From Acidithiobacillus marinus (GTDB lineage: Bacteria; Pseudomonadota; Gammaproteobacteria; Acidithiobacillales; Acidithiobacillaceae), in NCBI RefSeq assembly GCF_002847505.1, contig NZ_MXAV01000036.1:85095-149094 (forward strand): a DNA stretch of 64,000 bases, written 5' to 3'. Numbering within the stretch: position 1 is the stretch's first letter; each line of letters starts with the position of its first letter. A program made the position numbers and the translations under genes. This document shows, in pieces, positions 8,536 through 16,782 of the stretch. The notes under the pieces are model-generated. The model saw only the letters and a list, made by a program, of their open reading frames with translations. It was not told the DNA's origin and did not search any database.

Positions 8536-9672
8536 CTACTCCCCGGAAGTTGCACTGGTCTGGAGCTGGTAACCTGAACCAACGCCGGCGGGGGGGTCAT
8601 TGACGATGATCTGGCCAACGCGCAGTCCGGCCAGTACCTGCACCTGCCCATCAGCCAGCGGTCCACCCAGACGCAGGACATGCATTTCGGTCACCCCATG
8701 CTGATCGACCAGTACAGAGGGTAATGAGGCTCCCGGTATCAGAGCGCTCCGGGGAATGGCGGGTTCATCCTGGGCAGCACTGCCATAGCTGGGCAGACTG
8801 ATGGTCGCATAGGCGCCCACCCCGATGGCGGCATTTTGCGGGAGGCGGACCTTGACGGCTACCGTATGGGTTTGGGGATTGGCCTGGGGGGCCACCTGGA
8901 CCACTCTGCCCGTCACCTCGCCAGCGTTGTCCCCGAGATGCACCTGCAGGGATTCTCCGGGATTCAGATTACCTGCCAGACTCTCCGGCACCTTGACCAG
9001 AAGTTGTCGGGGGCCACCACTACCGAGCACCATGAGCGGCTGACCGGGCTGAACGATATCGCCGGGATTCACCTCCTTTTCGAGGACCACCCCTTGAAAG
9101 GGGGCAATGGAAACCGAATTGTTCATTTCCGCCTCAATCTGACGGATTTTCCAGACGGATGCCTCCAGTTGAGTTTGCGCTTTCATGGCTGTGGCAGCGC
9201 GATTTTCCAGATTGGACTGATAAGTGGCCCAGGGATTCTGGTTGTTGCCCATCATGGCTTTGAAGCCCTCACCCATCCAGGTAAAGGGATTCATGAAGGA
9301 GGGCGGATTGTAACTATACAGTTGATAACCATACTGGGAATAACCATTGTGCAGCGCCACTTCATCCGCTTGGTAAGCGGCAATGGCCTGGGCTTTCTGG
9401 GCAAGCAACTGATCATCATCCAGCGCCACCAGCGGCTGTCCCGGCATGACGGGCATGCCAGCTTCACCCGCTACAAATTTGACTCTGCCGGGTAACTGGG
9501 CGCGCAAGGTCACGGTAAATGCCGGGATAATCCGTCCTCCCAGCATTGGACCAATGCCGGGAGCCGCTTGCACGCTCACCAGGCTGGGAGTTGCCGCCAG
9601 GGCCGTTCCCCCCGCCGCAGCAAACAGAAGGGATCCGCAAAACATGGTGCAGCGCCAGATATTCCTTTTCAT
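8536..9672 (-). CDS. RND membrane-fusion (HlyD/AcrA-type) protein
   Basis: The start at 9672 (MKRNIWRCTMFCGS) is preferred because AAGGAA precedes it and a signal peptide begins there; the protein has 378 residues. Lipoyl-like halves (PGRVKFVAGEAGMPVMPGQP and FQGVVLEKEVNPGDIVQPGQ) flank a helical hairpin, and a beta-barrel domain follows (VKVPESLAGNLNPGESLQVHL). The hairpin carries an odd insert rich in Tyr, Asn, Phe and Trp (about residues 115-150, SQYGYQLYSYNPPSFMNPF), similar in flavour to the cluster's secreted proteins. It links the inner-membrane pump to an outer-membrane partner. It is the first gene of the operon, behind a sigma-54 promoter. Confidence 0.9.
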   Translation of the reverse strand: MKRNIWRCTMFCGSLLFAAAGGTALAATPSLVSVQAAPGIGPMLGGRIIPAFTVTLRAQLPGRVKFVAGEAGMPVMPGQPLVALDDDQLLAQKAQAIAAYQADEVALHNGYSQYGYQLYSYNPPSFMNPFTWMGEGFKAMMGNNQNPWATYQSNLENRAATAMKAQTQLEASVWKIRQIEAEMNNSVSIAPFQGVVLEKEVNPGDIVQPGQPLMVLGSGGPRQLLVKVPESLAGNLNPGESLQVHLGDNAGEVTGRVVQVAPQANPQTHTVAVKVRLPQNAAIGVGAYATISLPSYGSAAQDEPAIPRSALIPGASLPSVLVDQHGVTEMHVLRLGGPLADGQVQVLAGLRVGQIIVNDPPAGVGSGYQLQTSATSGE

Positions 9673-9733
9673 AGACCGTTTCCTTGCAAGTTTTATGAGC
9701 ATGCGTACAGCCCAAAGTATTTGCCGGTTTATT

Positions 9734-9749
9734 AGCAGAAACTGTGCCA
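9734..9749 (-). promoter_or_regulatory. Sigma-54 (-24/-12) promoter of the RND cluster
   Basis: On the minus strand the sequence TGGCAC-agttt-cTGCt matches the sigma-54 consensus TGGCAC-N5-TTGCa with GG and GC exactly spaced. It would start RNA about 50 bases upstream of the membrane-fusion ATG. Sigma-54 promoters need an enhancer-binding activator, and a PAS-domain gene lies at the far end of the same cluster. Confidence 0.6.
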
Positions 9750-9954
9750 ATATATAACATCATGTAAAATTTGAGTTTTATGGTATTTGTGAAAATGTCT
9801 CGCAACGATGGGATTTTATACTGGCTTGTTTCCGCAGCGGTTTGGCATGTTGAAGCGTTGCAACAGCCTGTTGCAAGGCTGCACGCATTTGCTGGAGCGC
9901 TCTTTCTGCTGGTAATGTGAAAAATTGGCATGGAAGACTTCGGGGGTAGTAGTC

Positions 9955-10524
9955 ATGATGCGGATCGGGCGTACGGTGCAACATGCCCCGGCAGTGGATA
10001 TTGATGGTATTCAGGCGGATTTTTCCCCCTGCCATACTTGGCGCTACGGCTTGAGTTTACCGTTCAGGGAACGTCGGGGGCCGATGATCACGGTATTTTT
10101 GAAAAATCCTTCCAGTGCCAGCGCAAGCGCAGCCGATAAAACCGTGCGCACGGCCAGCGAATATGTCTGGCGCAATTTTCCGGAAAGTGGCGGCGTGCAT
10201 ATCCTCAATCTGTATGCCCTGAGAGGGACCGATAGTCAGGAGGTTGGTCAAGCGTTACGGGAGAAGGGGGACACTTATGTGATCGGCCCCGAGAATGATG
10301 CAGTTATCCAACAGACACTAGCGGGGAGTGCGGCGGTCATCATTGCCTGGGGAGGCCATGCCGGAATCCCGGCCACTCCTTATGCTGAGCGCGTGCGAAG
10401 CTGTCTGGAGATGCTCGCAGACAGCCGCTTGCCGGTTTGGAGGAATGGCCGCAAGGGATCGGAAAACTATCCATTTCATGCCTGTTACTGGGCATATCAG
10501 GATGATTTGGTGGCTGTTTCTTGA
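9955..10524 (+). CDS. DUF1643 domain protein
   Basis: The protein has 189 residues from the ATG at 9955; a TTG at 9925 is an alternative start. It contains the DUF1643 hallmarks: an early RYGLSLPF strand, VFLKNPSSASASAADKTVR (family LNPSTAD...DPT.R), ILNLYALRGTD, VIGPENDAVI and VIIAWGGHAG. Members are small soluble proteins of unknown function, often near phage or accessory genes. It stands alone, divergent from the RND operon and convergent with the DUF202 gene. Start choice is uncertain because the upstream GGGGG is only a weak ribosome site. Confidence 0.75.
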   Translation: MMRIGRTVQHAPAVDIDGIQADFSPCHTWRYGLSLPFRERRGPMITVFLKNPSSASASAADKTVRTASEYVWRNFPESGGVHILNLYALRGTDSQEVGQALREKGDTYVIGPENDAVIQQTLAGSAAVIIAWGGHAGIPATPYAERVRSCLEMLADSRLPVWRNGRKGSENYPFHACYWAYQDDLVAVS

Positions 10525-10528
10525 TGGC

Positions 10529-11182
10529 TTACAAGGAGACCCGGATGATCATGATCGCCAGAACAACAGTAATCCCCAGAAGAATGACACCATATAAACC
10601 ATACAAGAATTTGTTGACATGGTAGTCTCCCATATCAACCCGCTTGACGGTGCGAATGAAATTGACCCCGCCAATGACCAGATTGGTGACCCCGAGAATA
10701 ATGAAAACAATGCCCATTCCTGAGAAGCCTTCACCCATCACCAGTTTGGTATGTAGCATGATGGATAGCTGTTCCAGAAAAAAATCGAACTTTTCGATCA
10801 CAAAACCAAAAGCAATCAGGCCGATACCAGTGCGTACCCATGCCAGAAAAGTACGTTCGGCGGCCATGTAAATCCGGGGGTCAATAATCTCTTTTGCTGC
10901 CACAGCGGGTCCCTTTTCGATATGTCTCAGATCGAACATGAAGTTAAAGCCTACCACAAAAATCAGCGCAATTGCGGGCCAGGTTAATACGTTGAAAAGC
11001 TCATGAAAAAAATGCCCCAGCCTGGCATAGTGCAAGGCTATAAACAAAACGGCGAGGCGTTCGGATACCAGTCCGGTACCAATGGAAACAAACAAAAGTT
11101 TAAAGTAACCTAGATAGGTGCGTTCCAGTGCCATGTATAATCGCGGTTCGCGTACAGTGGGCAGGTTTTTCAGGAACATCAT
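10529..11182 (-). CDS. Membrane protein with two tandem DUF202 (YidH-like) units
   Basis: The protein has 217 residues and about six membrane helices. The second half is a normal DUF202 unit beginning DPRIYMAAERTFLAWVRTGI and ending in IIRVSL. The first half repeats the pattern in diverged form (EPRLYMALERTYLGYFKLLF ... GLVSERL). DUF202 proteins are usually single units of 100-130 residues, so this is an internal duplication. Function is not known; YidH-type proteins sit in the inner membrane. It ends 4 bases from the convergent DUF1643 gene. Confidence 0.8.
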   Translation of the reverse strand: MMFLKNLPTVREPRLYMALERTYLGYFKLLFVSIGTGLVSERLAVLFIALHYARLGHFFHELFNVLTWPAIALIFVVGFNFMFDLRHIEKGPAVAAKEIIDPRIYMAAERTFLAWVRTGIGLIAFGFVIEKFDFFLEQLSIMLHTKLVMGEGFSGMGIVFIILGVTNLVIGGVNFIRTVKRVDMGDYHVNKFLYGLYGVILLGITVVLAIMIIRVSL

Positions 11183-11404
11183 AGGCTAGATCACCGAGTA
11201 ATCATGTCAACAAAGTGATGCAGCGGCGTAGGGCAATATTTTTTGTGGCGCAGTCTAACGCGAATCGCGCGATATGAGAAGCAGTACAGTGGCAGCCGTG
11301 TGCATCGCGTTTCGGGTGGGCAAGTGCTGCAGACAGGTTATGCCGCCAGTCCTGCGGCCAGTTCTTGACGCCACCTCTAGGGAAGGCTAGGATACGCCCA
11401 CTTT

Positions 11405-11480
11405 TCCCCGGTAGCTCAGTCGGTAGAGCGGGTGACTGTTAATCACTAGGTCGGCAGTTCGAGCCTGTCCCGGGGAGCCA
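11405..11480 (+). tRNA. tRNA-Asn (anticodon GTT)
   Basis: The cloverleaf is complete: acceptor TCCCCGG pairs with CCGGGGA, the D arm has AGCTCAGTCGGTAGAGC, the anticodon GTT lies at 11438-11440 in loop CTGTTAA, the T arm contains GTTCGAG, the discriminator is G, and CCA is encoded at 11478-11480. A terminator follows directly. Confidence 0.97.
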
Positions 11481-11491
11481 AAGAAGACAAG

Positions 11492-11519
11492 GGTCTAGGT
11501 TCATTCCTAGGCCTTTTTT
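11492..11519 (+). terminator. Rho-independent terminator after tRNA-Asn
   Basis: The stem GGTCTAGG pairs with CCTAGGCC around a six-base loop and is followed by a run of six or more T. Confidence 0.85.
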
Positions 11520-11800
11520 GTTGGTAATGTGTGCAGTAGGCTGTGAAATTATCCATTCTCCGCCTCAATGTTTACCGCTCCCGTCAAACGTACCCTGTGC
11601 CCGCCCTCATTATTGGTGAGTAACACCACTTGGGATACTGTATGATCCCTTCTAGCTAGGCGGCAGATAATAATTGTTCCGGAGTCAGCGTAATCCGTTT
11701 GCCACCGGTTAGTTTAGGATATTCCCACGCGATGTCGCAGAAACTGGGTTATTAACAATCTTAACGCGCTGTTGCAAATGCCCAGTTTAGGTTTGGCTGG
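11520..11800. other. Gene-free stretch with a possible relic
   Basis: No intact gene is seen in these 280 bases. On the minus strand, 11656-11748 reads 30 codons free of stops that include WEYPKLTGGKRITLTPEQLL, vaguely like the end of an IS66-type accessory protein. It is too short to be sure, so I treat it as a possible transposon relic at most. Confidence 0.3.
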
Positions 11801-13237
11801 CTATGTTCTAGGCGCCTGCATCCACTCCGGTCGACGCCAGCGATACAGTAATGAAGGCAGAAGAAGCATCACGCCGAGAACGGCGAGCATGCCGGGCGCG
11901 TAGAAGATTTCATCGATACCGGCACCTGGTGGGAGCAGGCCAATCAGAAGGCAAGCCAAGGTGGTGATAAAACCAATGCCAGCCACTAGCCAGAGTCCCC
12001 AGCGCTGGCCACCCGGTACCCGGTAGGGGCGTGGCGTGTCGGGTTCGGTGTAGCGCAGGCGAATGGCAGCGGCAAAAAGCATGAGGTACATGGCACAATA
12101 CAGCACTACCGCTGCCGAAGTCAGAAGCAGAAAAGCAGTGTTGATCGAAGGTGCGAGGACAAAGACCAGGGCAACCAAGCTCATGGCCAGCGCCTGCAGC
12201 ACAAGCAGATTGCGCGGGACACCTCTGGTGTTGGTTGCCTGGAGTACCGGTGGCAGGTTCCCGCTGCACCCGGCTGCCCAGATCCCCTTGATGGGTCCCA
12301 CTACCCAGGTGCTCACCTGACCGGCGGCCCCCAACGCCACCAGCAGTGCGGTAAGGGGGAGCAGCGGGCTCAGATCATAGGTGTCGAATAGTCCCTGCAA
12401 GGCCTGCACGGCCCCGGAAACCAGGTCGAGTCGTGACTTGGGAATGACCACGGCTACGGCCAGGCCGCCCAGCAGGGTGATCAGAAAACCGAGGATGGCG
12501 GCACTGAAGACCGCAATAGGATAATTACGGCGCACATTACGCACTTCCCGCGCATGCGTGGCCGAAACCTCAATGCCGACCACCCCAAAAATAAAGCTCA
12601 GGAACAACACCAGCGAGTGCGAAGAATGGGCCAATGGCAGCCAGTTTCCCAGAACCGAGGCAAGATTCAACTGCAATGGCCCACCTTGTGCCAGATAGAG
12701 TCCGGCCAGCCCGATCAAGACGGTACTCGGCAGAAGCACACCGGCACTCAGGCAGATGCTGGAAATCAGTCCCGAGGCGCGTGTGCCACGAAAATTAGCG
12801 AAAGTGGCCAGCCAGTAGACGGCCAGGATCACGGCAACGATGAAGTAGCGGTTGTGTGCCAAGGCAGGCGCGAAGGCGTAGGAGAGACTGGCGGCCACAT
12901 AGGAGAGAATGGAGGTGATGCCAAACAGGCTCTGCACCCACTGCAACCACACGGCGCTCAATCCCCAGCGTGTGCCGAAGGCTTCCTCGACCCAATGGAA
13001 TACTCCGTTCTTGGGCCAGGCCGTAGCCAGTTCGGCGGATACCAGGGCGATGGGAATCAGAAAAGCAAAGACCGTTACCAGATTGAAAAAGACCATCTGC
13101 AAGCCTGTGGCGGCCATCATGGGCATGTTGCGCAAGGTCAGGAACAATGCTGCCGTCATTAGGGTGAGGGTAAGAACGCCGAGTGTTTTCTGCGGTTTTT
13201 CTTGGCTGGCATGGCTTTTATTCTGAGAAGAGTGCAT
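11801..13237 (-). CDS. APC-superfamily amino-acid permease, GadC-like
   Basis: The protein is 478 residues from the ATG at 13237, with about twelve membrane helices. The opening helices (LTLMTAALFLTLRNMPMMAA, VTVFAFLIPIALVSAELATA, WPKNGVFHWVEEAFG) match the glutamate/GABA antiporter branch of amino-acid permeases. An upstream in-frame ATG at 13348 would add 37 basic residues that do not look like a permease start; AAAGGA lies very close to the 13237 start, so the start is uncertain. GadC-type exchangers help acid resistance by exporting decarboxylated amino acids, but no decarboxylase gene is in view. The substrate is unknown. Confidence 0.85.
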   Translation of the reverse strand: MHSSQNKSHASQEKPQKTLGVLTLTLMTAALFLTLRNMPMMAATGLQMVFFNLVTVFAFLIPIALVSAELATAWPKNGVFHWVEEAFGTRWGLSAVWLQWVQSLFGITSILSYVAASLSYAFAPALAHNRYFIVAVILAVYWLATFANFRGTRASGLISSICLSAGVLLPSTVLIGLAGLYLAQGGPLQLNLASVLGNWLPLAHSSHSLVLFLSFIFGVVGIEVSATHAREVRNVRRNYPIAVFSAAILGFLITLLGGLAVAVVIPKSRLDLVSGAVQALQGLFDTYDLSPLLPLTALLVALGAAGQVSTWVVGPIKGIWAAGCSGNLPPVLQATNTRGVPRNLLVLQALAMSLVALVFVLAPSINTAFLLLTSAAVVLYCAMYLMLFAAAIRLRYTEPDTPRPYRVPGGQRWGLWLVAGIGFITTLACLLIGLLPPGAGIDEIFYAPGMLAVLGVMLLLPSLLYRWRRPEWMQAPRT

Positions 13238-13487
13238 TCCTTTGGACCTTTTACTGATGAACTGGATAATCTTATTTTGGAGCTTGCCGCGCCAAATGTC
13301 AGTTGGGATCTGCAAGGCGTGTCTTCTAACGACTGCTCTAGTCCGCACAGTCTTCGTGATGACGCAGATGACGGTCTCCTATAACAACAAGCGGCTGGTT
13401 TTTCTCGAAACCGAATGGAATTTTTTCTGTCTACCCTGCACCTGGTTTCAGGCATAATAGGCTGATCAATTCACCCGGGGATTCATT

Positions 13488-14591
13488 TTGACAGAGGCTT
13501 CTCGATCCGTGCAGCGTTGGTTGCCGATTTTGCTCATTACTGCTGCACTTATCTGGATATTACAAAACTTTTGGTCGGCGCTGGCCTGGTCGGCGGTCCT
13601 GGCTGTGGTGTTTTGGCCTTTTGTCGTACGTATTCCAGGGCGCTGGCGGCCCTTAGGCGCCTTGTTTTTTGCGGTGACCGCCGCGAGCATGATTTTGTTA
13701 CCCATGGCGTTTGTCATTCTGGAATTGCTGCGCGGTTTACGTCTTCTTGGACCCTGGGTTGCGCAAGAAGAGTTATCGCACTGGGCATTACCCCAATGGC
13801 TGAGCACCCATTTGCCGCAGTTGCTGCTGGATCCACTGCGCCACTTGTGGCATGTGGCGACGCAGTGGTTGGGTGCTTTTTTGCCGGGAATCGCTGCGAA
13901 AACTGCGCTGATGCATCCGCATTTTCAGGGGTTTCAGGTATTGGCGGGGTCTGACGCCTTACTGGCCCACGGTCAAATGGTCCTCAATGTGCTGGGCGGT
14001 GCTGAAGATACGGCACTCAATGCCAGCTTGGCGCTGCTGCTCCTGTTTTTCTTCTTGTTACATGGAGAAACCCTGGCGCAGGGGTTGGCGGAACGCGTGA
14101 CCGGATTGGCAGGAGCGGACGTCTGGACGGTGATCGCGCGGGGATTGGATATTCTTCGTGGTACTTTCTGGAGCGTGGTGATCACCGGTTTGTTCGAAGC
14201 CTTGCTGTTTTGGGCGTTGTACGCCGCTTGCGGCATACCTCATGCCTTGATCTGGGGCACCGTCTCCGGCGTGTTTTCCGTGATTCCCTTCGGGGCGTCC
14301 GCTGTTTTTACCGGAGTCACCTTGTGGACCTGGTTGGCGGCTGATGAACCCTTGCTGGCCCTGATTATTTTTATTGCGGGTAATATCATCACCACGTTGG
14401 CTGATAACCTTCTGAAACCATTATTGATTGGAGGTCGTTCCCGGATGCCTTTCATGCTGATTTTTATGGGGTTGCTGGGAGGGCTTTCGGTATTGGGCAT
14501 TCTGGGTATTTTTGTCGGGCCGATGCTGATGGGCATGTTGATGGCCTGGTGGCAGGGTTGGAAGCCTGCGGTAAAGGAGAACTTGCGCTGA
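13488..14591 (+). CDS. AI-2E transporter family permease (PerM/YhhT-like)
   Basis: The protein has 367 residues with seven or eight membrane helices and a soluble loop between helices 3 and 4, the layout of the AI-2E/UPF0118 family. The family-typical C-terminal half is visible (GIPHALIWGTVSGVFSVIPFG, ALIIFIAGNIITTLADNLLK). It starts with TTG. Family members have been linked to autoinducer or ion (Na+/H+) export; the substrate cannot be told here. Its stop lies one base before the ATG of the following DHA2 transporter, so the two form an operon. Confidence 0.88.
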   Translation: MTEASRSVQRWLPILLITAALIWILQNFWSALAWSAVLAVVFWPFVVRIPGRWRPLGALFFAVTAASMILLPMAFVILELLRGLRLLGPWVAQEELSHWALPQWLSTHLPQLLLDPLRHLWHVATQWLGAFLPGIAAKTALMHPHFQGFQVLAGSDALLAHGQMVLNVLGGAEDTALNASLALLLLFFFLLHGETLAQGLAERVTGLAGADVWTVIARGLDILRGTFWSVVITGLFEALLFWALYAACGIPHALIWGTVSGVFSVIPFGASAVFTGVTLWTWLAADEPLLALIIFIAGNIITTLADNLLKPLLIGGRSRMPFMLIFMGLLGGLSVLGILGIFVGPMLMGMLMAWWQGWKPAVKENLR

Positions 14592-14592
14592 C

Positions 14593-16056
14593 ATGTCTGA
14601 ACAAAATCCAGTAATGCTTCAGGACGAGAGGGATTTTCGTCTAGATTGGTCGGCGCGACTGATGTTCGTGGCCATTTTGTCTTCCATTTTTCTTGCGGCT
14701 ATGGATCAGACCGTGGTTTCTACGGCGTTGCCAACCATCGCTCGGGATTTGCATGGATTGGCCAAATTACCCTGGATTGTGACGGCGTATTTACTGACAT
14801 CCACCGTCTGTTTGCCGGTCTATGGCAAGCTCGGTGATCTGCTGGGCCGCAAATATTTGCTGCAATCAGCGGTATTGCTGTTTCTGGCAGGCTCGGCGCT
14901 GTCCGGGATCGCACAAAATATTGATGAGTTGATCCTGTTTCGGGCATTGCAGGGCATTGGCGGGGGAGGGCTGCTGGTCACTGCCATTGCTTCCATTTCG
15001 GATTTTATCCCGGTGACCCAAAGAGGGCGCTATCAGGGACTGGTAGGTGCTGCTTTTGGGCTGGCTACGCTCATTGGCCCTTTTCTTGGAGGTTTTATCG
15101 TTGAAACCTTGAGTTGGCGATGGATTTTCTACATCAATGTGCCTATCGGCATTTTTTCATTGTTTATTATTGGCGCGGCCTTTCCCAAACCGGTGAGCAC
15201 GGCTGAATGGATCATGGACGTGTGGGGTACGGTGTTGCTGATTACCGGATTGAGTGCGACGGTCTTGTTTGCCAGTGTGGCCGGCCCGGTACTGGCCTGG
15301 AATTCGCCGGCATTGTGGTTGCTGCTGGTCTTGGGCTTGGGCAGCTTTACCAGGTTTTTCGTTTTCGAAAAGCGTCATCCACAACCCCTGTTACCACTGG
15401 CCTTTTTTCGATTCCGGACCTTTACCCTGAGTGTTACTCTGTCTTTTTTTGTGGGCGTGGCCATGTTGGGTTCCATCAGCTTTCTGCCCATTTATCTTCA
15501 GGATGTGCGCCATTTTTCACCAACCATGTCCGGTCTGGAATTGTTGTATCTGCTCATCGGCATGTTGGCAATGTCCATTCTGGCGGGGCGCCGGATCAGC
15601 CATAAACAGCGCTATCGGGAGTTTCCGATTCTGGGTGCCTTGTTGATTACCCTTGCCCTGGCCTGGCTGTCCCGACTCGGTGAACAGACACCCCTGTGGC
15701 ACATTGACGGAGCTTTGGTTCTGCTCGGCTTGGGGCTGGGAATGACCATGCAGGTGCTGGTGCTTTCCGCTCAATTGGCTATTCCTCATCGCCACCTGGG
15801 GGTGGCCACATCCACTGTCACGCTGTTTCGCTCCATGGGCGGCACTTTGGGGGTGGCTGCTTTTGGTGCGGTTTTTTCCGGATTGATGGCGGGAGTGGCC
15901 TCGTCCGCAGCGCACGCCGCCATGATCGTTCAGACCTTGCGTACGGATTTTCTGATTGCTGCGAGTTTCAGTCTGGCGGCTTTTGTGGGCGCATGGTTTT
16001 TGGAAGATATGCCTAGTCTGTTAAAAAAGCGCCAGGATAATGATGCCTTGCTGTGA
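14593..16056 (+). CDS. MFS exporter, DHA2 family (EmrB-like, 14 helices)
   Basis: This 487-residue protein has the DHA2 pattern. TM1 carries the family motif (LAAMDQTVVSTALPTIARDL), motif A follows TM2 (GKLGDLLGRKYLL), and motif C is in TM5 (GAAFGLATLIGPFLGG). Fourteen helices can be counted. Such proteins export drugs or small organic anions using the proton gradient, typically with an EmrA-type partner, but none lies beside it. It is cotranscribed with the AI-2E family gene. A terminator follows at 16058. Confidence 0.9.
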   Translation: MSEQNPVMLQDERDFRLDWSARLMFVAILSSIFLAAMDQTVVSTALPTIARDLHGLAKLPWIVTAYLLTSTVCLPVYGKLGDLLGRKYLLQSAVLLFLAGSALSGIAQNIDELILFRALQGIGGGGLLVTAIASISDFIPVTQRGRYQGLVGAAFGLATLIGPFLGGFIVETLSWRWIFYINVPIGIFSLFIIGAAFPKPVSTAEWIMDVWGTVLLITGLSATVLFASVAGPVLAWNSPALWLLLVLGLGSFTRFFVFEKRHPQPLLPLAFFRFRTFTLSVTLSFFVGVAMLGSISFLPIYLQDVRHFSPTMSGLELLYLLIGMLAMSILAGRRISHKQRYREFPILGALLITLALAWLSRLGEQTPLWHIDGALVLLGLGLGMTMQVLVLSAQLAIPHRHLGVATSTVTLFRSMGGTLGVAAFGAVFSGLMAGVASSAAHAAMIVQTLRTDFLIAASFSLAAFVGAWFLEDMPSLLKKRQDNDALL

Positions 16057-16057
16057 G

Positions 16058-16085
16058 TGCGCGCAGGGTTTTTGTGCGCATTTTT
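16058..16085 (+). terminator. Rho-independent terminator after the DHA2 exporter
   Basis: The stem TGCGCGC pairs with GTGCGCA (one G-T pair) and is followed by five T. It begins just after the stop codon. Confidence 0.65.
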
Positions 16086-16119
16086 CCAGAATGAACGTAA
16101 TTTGCGGGTGATTTGAACG

Positions 16120-16203
16120 TTGTTCTGTAAGATGCAAGCTTGCGGAGAGAAGCTCCCCAGATCGGAACCTGGGGAAGGGCGTAAAAATCCGCCCGTATTT
16201 TTT
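16120..16203 (+). ncRNA. Candidate small structured RNA
   Basis: Between the terminator at 16085 and the convergent gene at 16210 lie a palindrome (GCAAGCTTGC), a 7-bp hairpin TCCCCAG/CTGGGGA, and a GC hairpin GGGCG/CGCCC followed by TATTTTTT in plus orientation. A second plus-strand terminator with no gene before it suggests an independent short transcript. No known RNA family is recognised. Confidence 0.35.
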
Positions 16204-16209
16204 AAAAGA

Positions 16210-16470
16210 TCAGGTCGCCTGTTCGGAAGTTGCTACAGGAATCATGGATTCCGCTGCGCTGATGACGCCGCGTTCGGTTTCCAGAACATCACCTTTGGCT
16301 CTTTCCCGTTCTACCAGGCTGATCAGGCGAGCCACTTGGGCAGGCTTGACCGCCAGATATTCGGCCACGGCTTTCATGTCTTCTTTTAGCTGTGTCTGAA
16401 TGGAATTGATACCTTCCCGGCGATTGATAATATCTTCGATGGCCTCACGGGCCTTATGATCCAGTTCCAA
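16210..16470 (-). CDS. Small charged helical protein, unknown function
   Basis: The 86-residue protein starts at a TTG with GAGG about 7 bases upstream. It is strongly helical and charged (MELDHKAREAIEDIINRREG, then QLKEDMKAVAEYLAVKPAQV) and may carry a short helix-turn-helix-like segment (VAEYLAVKPAQVARLISLVE). I do not recognise the family. It lies downstream of a LexA-box-controlled small membrane protein on the same strand, with about 85 bases between, and may share its transcript. Confidence 0.55.
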   Translation of the reverse strand: MELDHKAREAIEDIINRREGINSIQTQLKEDMKAVAEYLAVKPAQVARLISLVERERAKGDVLETERGVISAAESMIPVATSEQAT

Positions 16471-16556
16471 GGTCTGCCTCTATAAAATATTGAATGATGA
16501 TAAGTGGCTGTCGGCATAGCTATGCGGTAGCGTTGCCCGAACAGTTTATCACGATA

Positions 16557-16766
16557 TTACATACTTGAGCCTTGATCGGAGGGCAGCGCAACATCGGATG
16601 CTCTTGTCGCTAAACCATGTGCTTGTTGCAGCGCTACGGATTCCATGACGATGCCTGGGCCAGGTTGATAATGCCGGTTTTGATGGCCGAGCCAGATGCC
16701 AATGAAAGCCCCAAACACAATGATTCCCAAGGTTTTGGTCCAGATCTGCAAATGAGCTGTGCACAT
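16557..16766 (-). CDS. Small single-helix membrane protein under a LexA-like box
   Basis: The protein is 69 residues with one predicted membrane helix at about 12-27 (LGIIVFGAFIGIWLGH) and a polar tail. The start is supported by a near-perfect ribosome site (AAGGAGA, 8 bases upstream). A LexA-type palindrome sits 17 bases before the ATG. SOS-induced small membrane proteins such as TisB or DinQ are known in E. coli; this one is not recognisably homologous. A role in the damage response is inferred from the operator, not from the protein. Confidence 0.6.
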   Translation of the reverse strand: MCTAHLQIWTKTLGIIVFGAFIGIWLGHQNRHYQPGPGIVMESVALQQAHGLATRASDVALPSDQGSSM

Positions 16767-16782
16767 AATGATGTCTCCTTAC

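Noticed and set aside
11656..11748. Possible IS66 TnpB remnant on the minus strand
   Set aside because: Only about 25 codons with weak resemblance; not enough to call a mobile element.
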